Part shown: in pieces, positions 1 to 8,709 of the stretch | Position numbering within the stretch: position 1 is the stretch's first letter | How the letters are laid out: every line of letters starts with the position of its first letter | Assembly: GCA_013288005.1 (NCBI GenBank) | Contig: JABDCS010000003.1 | Coordinates: 16,666-80,665 of the forward strand | Direction: 5' to 3' | Origin: Chlamydiota bacterium | Lineage (GTDB): Bacteria > Chlamydiota > Chlamydiia > Chlamydiales > Rhabdochlamydiaceae | Length of the DNA stretch: 64,000 nt | The notes under the pieces: generated by a model | The model's input: the letters and a program-made list of their open reading frames with translations, nothing else | Told to the model about the DNA's origin: nothing | Database searches by the model: none | Position numbers and translations under genes: made by a program

Positions 1-2
1 AC

Positions 3-407
3 GTGTATTTTATCGCGTCCCTTAAAGAAGAAGATAACGAAAAGCTATTAGGCTTCATGCTCCTGGCAAAAACCCCAGCTCTTCCCTATGGAAGTATTAA
101 AGTCATTAATCTTGTTGTAGATCCTAATGAAGAAGATCGCTCTCTAGATAAGCTTTTACTAAGTGGGATTTATAAAATCGATCCCGAGGTACAAGACTTC
201 TTTCTCTTTGCTCGTCCCACAGATTTTGTTAGTTTGGAAAAATATCGCAGCTGGGGATTTATCGAAAATAAAGATCCTCGTTTGGATCCTAACCATAAAA
301 TCGATCTCAACTCTCAGATCTTTATGGAATACAAGAGTGCACTTTCTTCTACGCTGCAAAATGAAGCGAACAATTTAAAGCCACTTAAAACTTCCGCCAT
401 GTTGTAA
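3..407 (+). CDS. GNAT-like acetyltransferase, 5'-truncated by the window edge
   Basis: The reading frame is open to the window edge. The GTG at base 3 is only the first usable codon, so the real start is probably upstream. The 134 visible residues look like the C-terminal half of a GNAT N-acetyltransferase: a strand ending in INLVVDP, a helix that would carry the acetyl-CoA loop, and a late strand followed by the RSWGF segment common near the GNAT C-terminus. The canonical R/Q-x-x-G-x-G/A loop is not clear (EEDRSLDKLLL sits in its place), so acetyl-CoA binding may be altered. The substrate cannot be told. Confidence 0.5.
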   Translation: MYFIASLKEEDNEKLLGFMLLAKTPALPYGSIKVINLVVDPNEEDRSLDKLLLSGIYKIDPEVQDFFLFARPTDFVSLEKYRSWGFIENKDPRLDPNHKIDLNSQIFMEYKSALSSTLQNEANNLKPLKTSAML

Positions 408-428
408 AGGCACCACATAAAACCTACC

Positions 429-1006
429 TCAACTGCTCGATACACGAGGCCATTCTGTTTGAGAAATGCGGTAGAGAACATGCCTGCTTAAAGGATGCTT
501 TTCTGGAAGCTTGGGATGATCAAAATCATCCTTGGATGCATGATGCATACCTATCTTTTCCATAACGTGTCGTGAACGTGTATTTTCAACTGTTGTAAAA
601 GAGACAATTTCCTTTAAATTCAAAACGTCAAAACCATACCCTAATACAGCTCTCGCACCTTCTGTTGCATATCCATTGCCCCAATACTCAAAAGCGAGCC
701 GCCATCCAATTTCTATTGGGGAGTAAAATGTGCATCAAAAGTGGGAATAGCTAGCCCTATAAAACCCACAAAATCTGCAACATCAGGAACTTCAATTGCC
801 CAAAGTCCCCACCCTTGTTCCTGTAATTTTGACCTGATCCGCGCTGCTAAATGATTACTTTCTTTTTGGGTGAGGGTTTCAGGAAAATACTCCATGACTC
901 GATGATCGGCATTGAGTTTTGCGAATGGTTCTAAATCGCTTTCCTTCCAATCCCTTAAGATCAGGCGGTCAGTTTTTAGGGGGACAAGATATTTATTGTT
1001 TTGCAT
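429..1006 (-). pseudogene. RimJ/RimL-type GNAT acetyltransferase, frameshifted
   Basis: Two minus-strand pieces form one RimJ/RimL-like acetyltransferase. The upstream piece (1006 to 713) begins MQNNKYLVPLKTDRLILRDW, the usual N-terminus, and stops at HFTPQ. Reading on from about base 708 in another frame gives IEIGWRLAFEYWGNGYATEG, the classic acetyl-CoA loop region, and runs into NLKEIVSFTTVENTRSRHVM and a normal C-terminus ending at 429. One missing base near the CCCC run at about 715-720 explains the break. It is either a recent pseudogene or a sequencing error. The family acetylates N-terminal or small-molecule amines. Confidence 0.8.
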
Positions 1007-1108
1007 TAGGAATAATTAGCAATGAAATGAGAGGGTAATCCTATCTTTTTGCTAACTTGGCATCCACCTTTTTTAGCAAGGTGGATGCATAGGTGTTAAA
1101 AAAGAAGA

Positions 1109-2338
1109 CTAAGCAGCTTTTCGTTTTTTGAAATTTTTCTTCATTTGAATGATGACTTTTGTGCAATCTTTTCCTTTGCCATGACCTCGCAAATCAAATT
1201 TCTCGTAATAAGCAGGGGCATCATCAATTTTAATGTGATCAGAAACAATTTCATGAGGTTTTGCAATTCCTGACAATATTAAGTCGCGCAGTAAAACGTT
1301 GTATTTCTTTACGGGTGTTTGACCGGTCGCGATTGTTAGAGCTTTGCTAAAAATATCCCCCAATGGCAATTCGAAAATCCCCTTGCTATGTTGCGGTTTT
1401 TTCGCTCCCGGATCTTTCTCTGTATAAACCCCAACCACCCCAATATGACCACCTGGATTGACGAGTTCAATCAATTGGCATAGGACATTTGTAGGATCAC
1501 TTTTTTCACCACTCGGTAAAGTAGCTTGAAAACCTACTGCATCGATTCCACAATCGACTCCTTTTAATAGCTTTTCTTCACCCGGACGCAAGGAGCCAGT
1601 AAGGAGTTTGTTTTTTTTGCGGATTTCCTGAATTTGTTTGGCGATAGGTCCATCAGAAAAGTGTATGGTCTCTGCTCCAAATTTTTTAGCGATTTTGAGT
1701 CTTTCTTTAGAGGGATCGACGACGAATACCTGGCTTGCTCCACGGATAAAAGCACTATGTGCTGCTAAAAGCCCAACTGGACCAGCTCCAAATATCACAA
1801 CGGATTTCCCGGGTTGGACATTAGCTAATTCACAAGCGTGATACCCTGTAGGGAAAATATCGGCTAACATCAAAAAATCATCTTCGAACTTATCCCAGGG
1901 CTCTCCAGGTACTTTTAGACAATTAAAATCCGCAAAAGGTACACGCACAAATTCTGCTTGTCCCCCTTCATGAGGTCCCATTCCTGCATACCCATAAGCC
2001 GCTCCCACACCTTCAGGATTTGTTGTTAAACACCCAGAAGTGACTCCTTTCGCACAATTAATGCACGTGCCGCAAGAGATATTGAAAGGCAAAACTACCC
2101 TATCTCCCACACGCAATTGTGTAACCCCTTCACCAACAGAATCCACTATCCCCATAATCTCATGACCAAAAATGTGGCCTTTTTCCATATTTGTACGTCC
2201 ATCGTACATATGGAGATCACTTCCACATATTGCAGCGGAAGTGACTTGTACAATGGCCTCGCGTGAATCTTCAATTTCGGGAATTTTAACATCCTTCACT
2301 TCGACTTTTTTATTTTTGCTAAAAACTACAGCTTTCAT
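1109..2338 (-). CDS. Zinc-dependent alcohol dehydrogenase, formaldehyde-dehydrogenase-like
   Basis: This is a medium-chain zinc dehydrogenase of about 409 residues, the usual length for the glutathione-independent formaldehyde dehydrogenase-like branch. Visible are the catalytic zinc segment CGSDLHMYDGR followed by GHE, a structural zinc cluster around CGTCINC, and the Rossmann motif GAGPVGLLAA for NAD(P). A GTG lies three codons upstream, but the ATG at 2338 is preceded by AGGTGG at good spacing and matches the family start MKAVVF. It should oxidise an aldehyde or alcohol in the cytoplasm; the substrate is not determined. It stands alone, about 240 bases downstream of the methyltransferase gene. 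Confidence 0.88.
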   Translation of the reverse strand: MKAVVFSKNKKVEVKDVKIPEIEDSREAIVQVTSAAICGSDLHMYDGRTNMEKGHIFGHEIMGIVDSVGEGVTQLRVGDRVVLPFNISCGTCINCAKGVTSGCLTTNPEGVGAAYGYAGMGPHEGGQAEFVRVPFADFNCLKVPGEPWDKFEDDFLMLADIFPTGYHACELANVQPGKSVVIFGAGPVGLLAAHSAFIRGASQVFVVDPSKERLKIAKKFGAETIHFSDGPIAKQIQEIRKKNKLLTGSLRPGEEKLLKGVDCGIDAVGFQATLPSGEKSDPTNVLCQLIELVNPGGHIGVVGVYTEKDPGAKKPQHSKGIFELPLGDIFSKALTIATGQTPVKKYNVLLRDLILSGIAKPHEIVSDHIKIDDAPAYYEKFDLRGHGKGKDCTKVIIQMKKNFKKRKAA

Positions 2339-2472
2339 ATTTACCACCTGTTTATTGTTTGTTTAAATTATTAAAATTAGAAAAACAATAAATTTATCTA
2401 TTTAAGATAAAGGTAAAGCAAGAATGAATTGATAATTAAACTGAGTTTGCGAATGAAGATTTTTGGAAGTAA

Positions 2473-2513
2473 AGGTAGTTGTCTAACTCCTCAGAGTTCC
2501 AGAGATACTACCT
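2473..2513. other. Nested inverted repeat 3' of the methyltransferase gene
   Basis: AGGTAGT at 2473-2479 pairs with ACTACCT at 2507-2513, and inside it AACTC pairs with GAGTT. No T-run follows on either strand, so it is a weak terminator candidate for the minus-strand methyltransferase gene ending at 2577. Confidence 0.3.
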
Positions 2514-2576
2514 CTATGAGGTGTTTAAAACGCTAATCTACCCTTATACTTCATTCGATCAAGCGTATTCTAAAAT

Positions 2577-3221
2577 TTAGGATTTCTTAGCTAGGACTTC
2601 AATGAGACTGTCCAGAGAAGGTGATAATTCTCTCCTCAGAAAATCTACATATAGCTGTTCTTGATAAGAAGTTGAGTGCTGAACTGTAAATTCCGCTCGA
2701 GACAAGCATTCTTTGATCGAGTTTTCACTATGGAAATAACGTGCATAAGTTTTTCCTTTGAAAGCACAAGTCGTTAAACATGTTACAGGATCGAAATTCG
2801 TATCTTTTTCCGACAGATCTGGACAATCGACCGAGCGCACAACGATAAATATTCTCCCATGGGTGCGTAGTATCCGATGCAGTTCAGTCAAAGATCGATG
2901 TAAGGCTTGTTTACCTAAGTAATGCAATACAAGGCGCGCATAGATAAAATCAAAATGTCCATTTGGATAGGGTAAAGGTTGACTCACATCTTCAATTTTA
3001 ACTTCGATTTGTTGAGAAAGTCCTTCTTTTGCAATACACCGGCGAGCATATAGAGCGCCTTCGAGGTCAAGCGTTGTGGCTGTGATGTGCCGATTTACGT
3101 CAGCAAATGCCATTTTAATTTCGGCCGATCCCGCAGTAGAAATGCCTATGCTGTAAATCTTTCTATCCTCTGAATTAAGGGATAGAACTCCATTATTTTC
3201 GCTCGTGGAAGTAGTTGTCAT
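2577..3221 (-). CDS. Class I SAM-dependent methyltransferase
   Basis: A 214-residue protein with a Methyltransf_11-like core: an acidic strand end TTLDLEG (about residues 51-57), a segment EDVSQPLPYPNGHFDFIYAR that matches motifs II/III, and LTELHRILRTHGRIFIVV typical of motif IV. The glycine-rich motif I (normally DxGCGxG) reads IGISTAGSAE, so SAM binding may differ from the norm. It ends 11 bases from the start of the acetyltransferase gene upstream on the same strand, suggesting co-transcription. The substrate is unknown. Confidence 0.7.
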   Translation of the reverse strand: MTTTSTSENNGVLSLNSEDRKIYSIGISTAGSAEIKMAFADVNRHITATTLDLEGALYARRCIAKEGLSQQIEVKIEDVSQPLPYPNGHFDFIYARLVLHYLGKQALHRSLTELHRILRTHGRIFIVVRSVDCPDLSEKDTNFDPVTCLTTCAFKGKTYARYFHSENSIKECLSRAEFTVQHSTSYQEQLYVDFLRRELSPSLDSLIEVLAKKS

Positions 3222-3232
3222 CGAATCTTCAC

Positions 3233-3865
3233 TTATTTAGCTTCTAAAAGCGCCTGGATATCGGCCCCCACTATGGCAGGTATATTACGTGTGATTTTTT
3301 CATAATCCCAGTCCCACCAGGCAATTTTTATTAGTTGTTCAATCGTTGTATCAGGAAAACGTTGCCGAATAATTTTGGCAGGATTTCCTCCTACAATGGT
3401 GTAGGGAGGCACATCTTTCACTACAACGCTTCTCGCTGCAATAATGGCTCCATCCCCAATTTTTACCGCGGGCATAACCATCGATTCATGTCCAAACCAC
3501 ACATCGTTACCAACAAATGTATCGCCTTTACTCGGAAGATCAATTGCATAGTCCGCCCATTCAGGACACCCTTCTGCCATCTTCCCAAAAATGAAAAAAG
3601 GAAAGGTCGAAAAACCACTCATTTGATGATTAGCATCGCTTACCAAAAATTTTGTGCCATACGCGAGCTGGCAAAATTTTCCTATGAAAAGTTTGCAAGT
3701 TCTTGCAAAAACAACATTCTCCTTCTCAAACTTTTCCCCCGATTCTCGGCCATCATAGTAGGTATAATCCCCCACAAGGATGTTAGGATTGGAAATGAGA
3801 TTTTTTAAAAAAACTACATCTTTTGTATGTTTTTCAAGAGGATAGGCAATATTAGGTGATAACAC
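3233..3865 (-). CDS. Vat/CatB-type xenobiotic acetyltransferase
   Basis: A 210-residue left-handed beta-helix acetyltransferase. It has the streptogramin/chloramphenicol acetyltransferase (Vat/CatB) layout: N-terminal region with VGDYTYYDG, hexapeptide turns (FIGKFCQLAYGTKFLV), the catalytic-His region DANHQMSGFSTFPF, and the late repeats VGNDVWFGHESMVMPAVKIG and DGAIIAARSVVV followed by PPYTIVGGNPAKIIR. Known members acetylate hydroxyls of antibiotics with acetyl-CoA, but many homologues act on unknown substrates. It is probably co-transcribed with the methyltransferase 11 bases downstream. No resistance phenotype can be claimed from sequence alone. Confidence 0.85.
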   Translation of the reverse strand: MLSPNIAYPLEKHTKDVVFLKNLISNPNILVGDYTYYDGRESGEKFEKENVVFARTCKLFIGKFCQLAYGTKFLVSDANHQMSGFSTFPFFIFGKMAEGCPEWADYAIDLPSKGDTFVGNDVWFGHESMVMPAVKIGDGAIIAARSVVVKDVPPYTIVGGNPAKIIRQRFPDTTIEQLIKIAWWDWDYEKITRNIPAIVGADIQALLEAK

Positions 3866-3954
3866 TTTTTGTATCCTTGTAGAAAATAATAGAATTTAGA
3901 CTATACACCAATTAAGTTTCTTTCGAAAGACCATCAAAATCCAATGAAAGCCAA

Positions 3955-5349
3955 ATGAATCAAAAATTCCAAACTTCTCTTTTTCTCTTTCGTCGTGATT
4001 TGCGTTTAGAAGACAATACGGGTCTGATTTTTGCTCTTAAAAATTCGGAGAAGGTCATCCCTGCCTTTATTTTCACTCCTGAGCAAATCGATTCAAACCC
4101 CTACAGAAGCGATCACTGTTTAAAATTCATGATCGAGTCCCTAGAAGACCTAATAGAGCAATTGAAAGAGAAAGGAGCTAATCTCTACATTTTTCAAGGA
4201 AAATCTGAAGAAATTGTTACTCAATGCATCAGAGAACTCTCGGTCGATGCACTTATTGTCAACAGAGACTACACCCCCTACAGTCGTAAGAGAGATAAAA
4301 TGCTGGAGGATACATGTAAGAAAGAGCATATTCCTTTTTTTTCCTTTGATGATGCTTTATTGCATCCACCTGAAGAAACTCTTAAAAAAGATGGTAAGCC
4401 CTACACGATTTTCACCCCCTATTTCCACAACGCATCAAAAAACACTGTCCCTTCTCCTGTCAGAAACACAAGAACTAATTATTTTCATGGGCCCATTCCC
4501 TTTGCAGAAAAAACAACCCTTCTTGCAAAGATTTGCCCGCAAAAGACCCATAATACTTTAATGGGTGGTAGGAGGCAGGCTCTTAAGGTACTCAAACAAT
4601 TACGCGCGCTGGGCCAATATGAACACCTAAGAAATTTCCCCGCTGAAGACTATTCCACGCATCTTTCTCCTTATTTAAAATTTACCGTCTGTTCACCTCG
4701 CGAAATCTATGCTGCAATTTCGCATGATCTAAACCCGCAACATGAGTTAATTCGCGCTCTTTATTGGAGAGACTTTTTCACAGGAATTGCTTTTTTCTTC
4801 CCCCATGTTTTTAAGAAAAATTTCAATGCGAAATTTGATGATTTACGATGGACTCATAATCAAAATACATTTCAAAAATGGTGTGAAGGATCAACAGGAT
4901 TTCCGATCGTCGATGCAGGCATGCGGGAGATGAACGAAACAGGATTTATGCATAATCGCGTGCGCATGATTACGGCTTCATTTCTCGTGAAGGATTTGCA
5001 CATTGATTGGAAATGGGGAGAAAAATATTTCGCCCAAACACTGATTGACTACGATCCAGCAGTGAATAATGGAAATTGGCAATGGGTCGCCAGTGTGGGT
5101 TGCGATGCACAGCCCTACTTCCGTATCTTCAATCCTTGGACGCAGCAAAAAAAATTCGATCCTGACTGCATTTATATCAAAAAATGGATCCCCGAACTTA
5201 AGGATTTATCACCAACTAAAATTCATGGGTGGATGAAAAAAGAATTACACGAAGAATACCCTCACTATCCACCTCCGATGACTGACCATGAAAGTGCGGC
5301 CAAAGAGGCTCTACTTACTTATAAAAAAAATCACTCTTCTTACGGTTGA
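3955..5349 (+). CDS. phrB: Deoxyribodipyrimidine photolyase
   Basis: A 464-residue class I CPD photolyase, the normal length. The N-terminal antenna domain starts FLFRRDLRLEDNTGL. The C-terminal FAD domain carries LIRALYWRDFFTGIA, the signature GFPIVDAGMREMNETGFMHN and the block NNGNWQWVASVGCDAQPYFR. It repairs UV-induced pyrimidine dimers using blue light. That is unexpected for an obligate intracellular parasite but fits an organism whose host or cyst stage is exposed to sunlight. It is a single gene transcribed away from the acetyltransferase operon. Confidence 0.95.
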   Translation: MNQKFQTSLFLFRRDLRLEDNTGLIFALKNSEKVIPAFIFTPEQIDSNPYRSDHCLKFMIESLEDLIEQLKEKGANLYIFQGKSEEIVTQCIRELSVDALIVNRDYTPYSRKRDKMLEDTCKKEHIPFFSFDDALLHPPEETLKKDGKPYTIFTPYFHNASKNTVPSPVRNTRTNYFHGPIPFAEKTTLLAKICPQKTHNTLMGGRRQALKVLKQLRALGQYEHLRNFPAEDYSTHLSPYLKFTVCSPREIYAAISHDLNPQHELIRALYWRDFFTGIAFFFPHVFKKNFNAKFDDLRWTHNQNTFQKWCEGSTGFPIVDAGMREMNETGFMHNRVRMITASFLVKDLHIDWKWGEKYFAQTLIDYDPAVNNGNWQWVASVGCDAQPYFRIFNPWTQQKKFDPDCIYIKKWIPELKDLSPTKIHGWMKKELHEEYPHYPPPMTDHESAAKEALLTYKKNHSSYG

Positions 5350-5374
5350 CCTGTTAGAAAAAATGGAAGAAAAA

Positions 5375-6289
5375 TTAGGATTCAATTTTTCTAATAAAAT
5401 CATCAAACGCCCTGCGGACAAAATTAGGATTTTCAATCCAAGGAAAATGCCCCGCATCTTCAATGAAAGTTAAGCGTATATTGGGCCGATGAAATCTCTC
5501 ATCTCGTTTGAATAAGGTAAATGGGCAAATACAATCGTATTTCGACCCTATAATTAAAGTAGCCACTTTCTGAGGCACCCAACGGGCTGTTAATTTTCCT
5601 TCGGCGGATTTTATCTGCCCCCATACTGCAGGTCGATAATGAACGGGAACCTGCGAAAAAATTTTACTGCCCTTTTCTAAAGTTGCTTTGGGGAAATAAT
5701 ACGGCATACAGGCACCCAGGGCTGCATGGAAAGTTTCTTGATTCGGATTTTGAACAAATGCTTGCATGTCCTGGGTTAAATCGGGCAGTTGGAACTGTTT
5801 TGCATATGCTTGTGCTTCTTCTGCCCACGCGCAGGGTGAGGAGTTGAGAATGACACATCCCGCTAAAAAATTTTCTAAATCCGGGTAGAGTAAAGGCAGC
5901 ATTCCACCAAAAGAATGCCCTACAACTATCGGGTTTTCAAACTTGGCCACGACTTGTGGAAACAGATCCAACCATCTATCAAAATCGTCAGTATGTTCCT
6001 TACAATGATTGCTTCCATTTCCGGGCATGTCAATTAGCCATACATTTCCCGGTAATTTTAATTCGTCTACAAGGGAGCGAAGATAGCACGAATCCGCTCC
6101 TGGCCCGCCTGGGAAAAATAACCAGTTATAACTTTTGCCAGGATTGATCTGATAAAGTTCATACCGAACTTGATCCGCATCGTATAAATAGTTCGCCATT
6201 TTAGGATTTTTTTCACCTTCCGTCGCAATGCCAGAAATCGAAAAACTAGATGCACAAACAAACGCTAATAGCTTCTTAAGCATATCCAC
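5375..6289 (-). CDS. Exported alpha/beta hydrolase, proline-iminopeptidase-like
   Basis: About 304 residues with an N-terminal signal peptide (KKLLAFVCASSFSISGIA, cleavage near ATE). The fold shows the oxyanion segment FFPGGPGADS (similar to HGGPG of S33 peptidases), the nucleophile elbow GHSFGG (Ser about 126), a candidate Asp in IIGSKYDCICP and the catalytic His in EDAGHFPW. The start is either GTG 6289 or ATG 6283; no strong ribosome binding site decides. It acts outside the cytoplasm; the substrate may be a peptide, ester or amide. It converges tail-to-tail with the photolyase gene, 25 bases apart. Confidence 0.8.
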   Translation of the reverse strand: MDMLKKLLAFVCASSFSISGIATEGEKNPKMANYLYDADQVRYELYQINPGKSYNWLFFPGGPGADSCYLRSLVDELKLPGNVWLIDMPGNGSNHCKEHTDDFDRWLDLFPQVVAKFENPIVVGHSFGGMLPLLYPDLENFLAGCVILNSSPCAWAEEAQAYAKQFQLPDLTQDMQAFVQNPNQETFHAALGACMPYYFPKATLEKGSKIFSQVPVHYRPAVWGQIKSAEGKLTARWVPQKVATLIIGSKYDCICPFTLFKRDERFHRPNIRLTFIEDAGHFPWIENPNFVRRAFDDFIRKIES

Positions 6290-6398
6290 TTTTCAATCTG
6301 GAAAACTTTAAAGGGAGACATTTTAATCGATCAGAACGTTGTTTACCATTCCCTTCTTTTGTGTTGGACTCTTCGCAGCACGAAGCAGTTTGCTTGAG

Positions 6399-8681
6399 TT
6401 AAATAATAATCGGAAAGGGATTTAGATCTTCTTCTCGTAGTGGTTTTGTGACCCATCCCAGCTGAGCTGGCACATCATATAATCTGCCTGGCGCAAATCG
6501 TGGATAAAAATGTCTAAGCCCTGGGATTATAACTTTTACAACGGCAAGATCGATATGAGGTCGGGATTGATTCAGAACGAGCATTTCAAGTCCTCGTTCT
6601 TCGATGAGATTTTGCCCATACTGGATTTCTTGCAAGATATCCGTAGAGTCTCTCATAGGGAATCGACCTAATTGCACCCTCTCCGATTCATCTCCTTTCA
6701 AATAGGTTTGATTTTCGAGATTACATTCTCGCAACCATTTGTAGAGAACATGTTCATTCGCTCGAGGGGCCTTACGACTTTCTTCTTTGTTTTGGGGCAA
6801 ATTGCAATAAAGCTGATTCATTTCTGTCATAGCTCGCAATAAGGCAATTTCAGGATCGAAATGGGTACCCGCACCAAAGATTATATCGCGGCCAGGAGTT
6901 GTGTTTTGACAGCTCAAGGCAATGAATGTAGGAATTCCCCAATCAGAGGTAATATCTAGTGCCCATACTTTTACCCCTCTGTTTTTGTACTCCTCTTGCC
7001 AACGTCTGACATAAGGATTTTGACAGCTCGTTAGATCGACTACAGGACGAAGAGCGCGATTGTACCACCAAAGAGCGACTGCATCGCGCTCGATGAGCTC
7101 AAAAAAACCTTGCAAAATCGCTTCTTCAACACAGGATCCTGCAGCACAACCATTGGAATCGGAAGGAATTGTGAACTTGCCTGGAGTCTTACAATTGTAA
7201 TAACAAAAACTTGTGGGAAGATATTTATATTTATTTGCAGTCAAAGACCAAACGGGAGTCCAATCTAAGATATCATTTTCAGAGATAGGTTCGGGAACTT
7301 TGAAGGTTGCATCGATAAAATTTTGACGATCAGCGTATTGTTTCTCGCTAAAGAGCAATAAGTTATAAGGATGAATGGCTTCTTCTTTGATTTCGTTGTA
7401 GGATGCTTGTAGACAGGGTTCATCTCCTTGAAAGACTCCACAATAACGTTCTAGTGCTTCGCACAATGCTCCTACCTTCGCTTGTCCATCATTTGTTCCC
7501 TTTCCTCCACTTTTACTGCGAAGACCTCTAGCAAAAATAGTTCGCGGCGAATTTTCGAAAGAAAAATTATGTCCCGCTGTATAGGTATGGTTACATGCAA
7601 GCAAAGCCTCTTCTGCTTCACCCTTCTTCAGATGTTCTAATGAATGTACAATACCTAAGACAGGACTGATATGATGTTCAAGTTTTTGAAAAACATGGGC
7701 ATCCGTTTCAAGGCGATATCCCCCATCCCTTTTTTCATGTAGGTGACGTGAAGCTAGTTGTAGAGGGGGCAAATTGGCAATTACTAAAGTGGTTGATTTA
7801 GACTTCGCCCTACATTCTTCGCAGCGGGTGCTGGGAATAAATTCATGAGTGGAGATCGAGGAGGAAAGAAGATCAAAAGAGAGAAGATGAGTTTTTAAGG
7901 AACTTGTCGCCGGATTGACGATCCACTTGAAGGTTTCGGTTACTAGCCAATGCACTCCCAAACCCTCTGTTGCGAGAAGACTTCCTATAGGAGTTCTGAT
8001 CGGAGAAGAAGCCTTTTGATATTCTCCTACCGATGTGCGTTCAGCTCGATTTCTTTTGATACATTCGATTAAACAATGGATGCAATCATTAGCTTTAGGA
8101 TCGAGTAGAGGGCCCACCCATATTTGACTTCCCTTTAACTTAGCTAATAGACAAGGTAGATTGGCGTTTTGAAAACCGCGATAAATCTCGAACAATTCAG
8201 GGTCTTGGTAGTCCTCACATACAACGATCGCTAAAGTGGCATCATTTTGACTGGCGCTGGGTCGAAAACCGTTGGATTCTAAAGCTGATAGAAGCGAATA
8301 GGAGGGTTTCTCTTTCGTTCCAACCACATAGAGAGCGGCATTTTCCAGTATGGTCTTCACTTTTTGTGGACACGCCTCCAGATGATGACAGAAGATTGTC
8401 TGCTCTATAGAAAGAGGGGTCACCTTTTCCTGGACAAATCCTCTTTCTTCTAAACACTCTAAAGCGTAATACACTTCTAAAGCTCGCAGCTCCTTTTTTA
8501 ATTCTTCCACCAGTTCGGGGCGCGTGATAGCTTTCTTTATAAGAAGAGAAAAAAGAGCAAAATAAGTCTTTCCTTCCAAGCAGTAATTATCTTTTTCGGA
8601 AAAAAGAAAAACCAGGTCGGGCGCAATGAGTTCGACTTGGTAGGCAGGGTTGAGAAGCAGCTTTTCTGTATGCGGATTCAT
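6399..8681 (-). CDS. Fused TOMM cyclodehydratase: leader-binding/ThiF-like domain plus YcaO
   Basis: About 760 residues. The N-terminal third (to about 300) resembles the partner domain that binds the precursor leader in thiazole/oxazole-modified peptide (TOMM) systems; it has the GPLLDPKANDCIHCL segment and a likely zinc site from C202/C205 and C289/C292 (CIHC, CEEC). Residues about 330-762 are a YcaO domain with ATP-site elements SGGKG (393-397), GALCEALERY and VEEAILQGFFELIERDA. The tail reads NPFPIII, a partial match to the proline-rich C-terminus of azoline-forming YcaOs. It should convert Cys (Ser/Thr) in the core peptide to azolines using ATP. The start at 8681 has AAGGG upstream; the GTG two codons earlier is less likely. 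It is the last gene of the RiPP operon, 29 bases after LanM. No flavin azoline dehydrogenase is visible. Confidence 0.9.
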   Translation of the reverse strand: MNPHTEKLLLNPAYQVELIAPDLVFLFSEKDNYCLEGKTYFALFSLLIKKAITRPELVEELKKELRALEVYYALECLEERGFVQEKVTPLSIEQTIFCHHLEACPQKVKTILENAALYVVGTKEKPSYSLLSALESNGFRPSASQNDATLAIVVCEDYQDPELFEIYRGFQNANLPCLLAKLKGSQIWVGPLLDPKANDCIHCLIECIKRNRAERTSVGEYQKASSPIRTPIGSLLATEGLGVHWLVTETFKWIVNPATSSLKTHLLSFDLLSSSISTHEFIPSTRCEECRAKSKSTTLVIANLPPLQLASRHLHEKRDGGYRLETDAHVFQKLEHHISPVLGIVHSLEHLKKGEAEEALLACNHTYTAGHNFSFENSPRTIFARGLRSKSGGKGTNDGQAKVGALCEALERYCGVFQGDEPCLQASYNEIKEEAIHPYNLLLFSEKQYADRQNFIDATFKVPEPISENDILDWTPVWSLTANKYKYLPTSFCYYNCKTPGKFTIPSDSNGCAAGSCVEEAILQGFFELIERDAVALWWYNRALRPVVDLTSCQNPYVRRWQEEYKNRGVKVWALDITSDWGIPTFIALSCQNTTPGRDIIFGAGTHFDPEIALLRAMTEMNQLYCNLPQNKEESRKAPRANEHVLYKWLRECNLENQTYLKGDESERVQLGRFPMRDSTDILQEIQYGQNLIEERGLEMLVLNQSRPHIDLAVVKVIIPGLRHFYPRFAPGRLYDVPAQLGWVTKPLREEDLNPFPIII

Positions 8682-8709
8682 GTTCACCCTTTTCCCTAAT
8701 TCAATCTTT

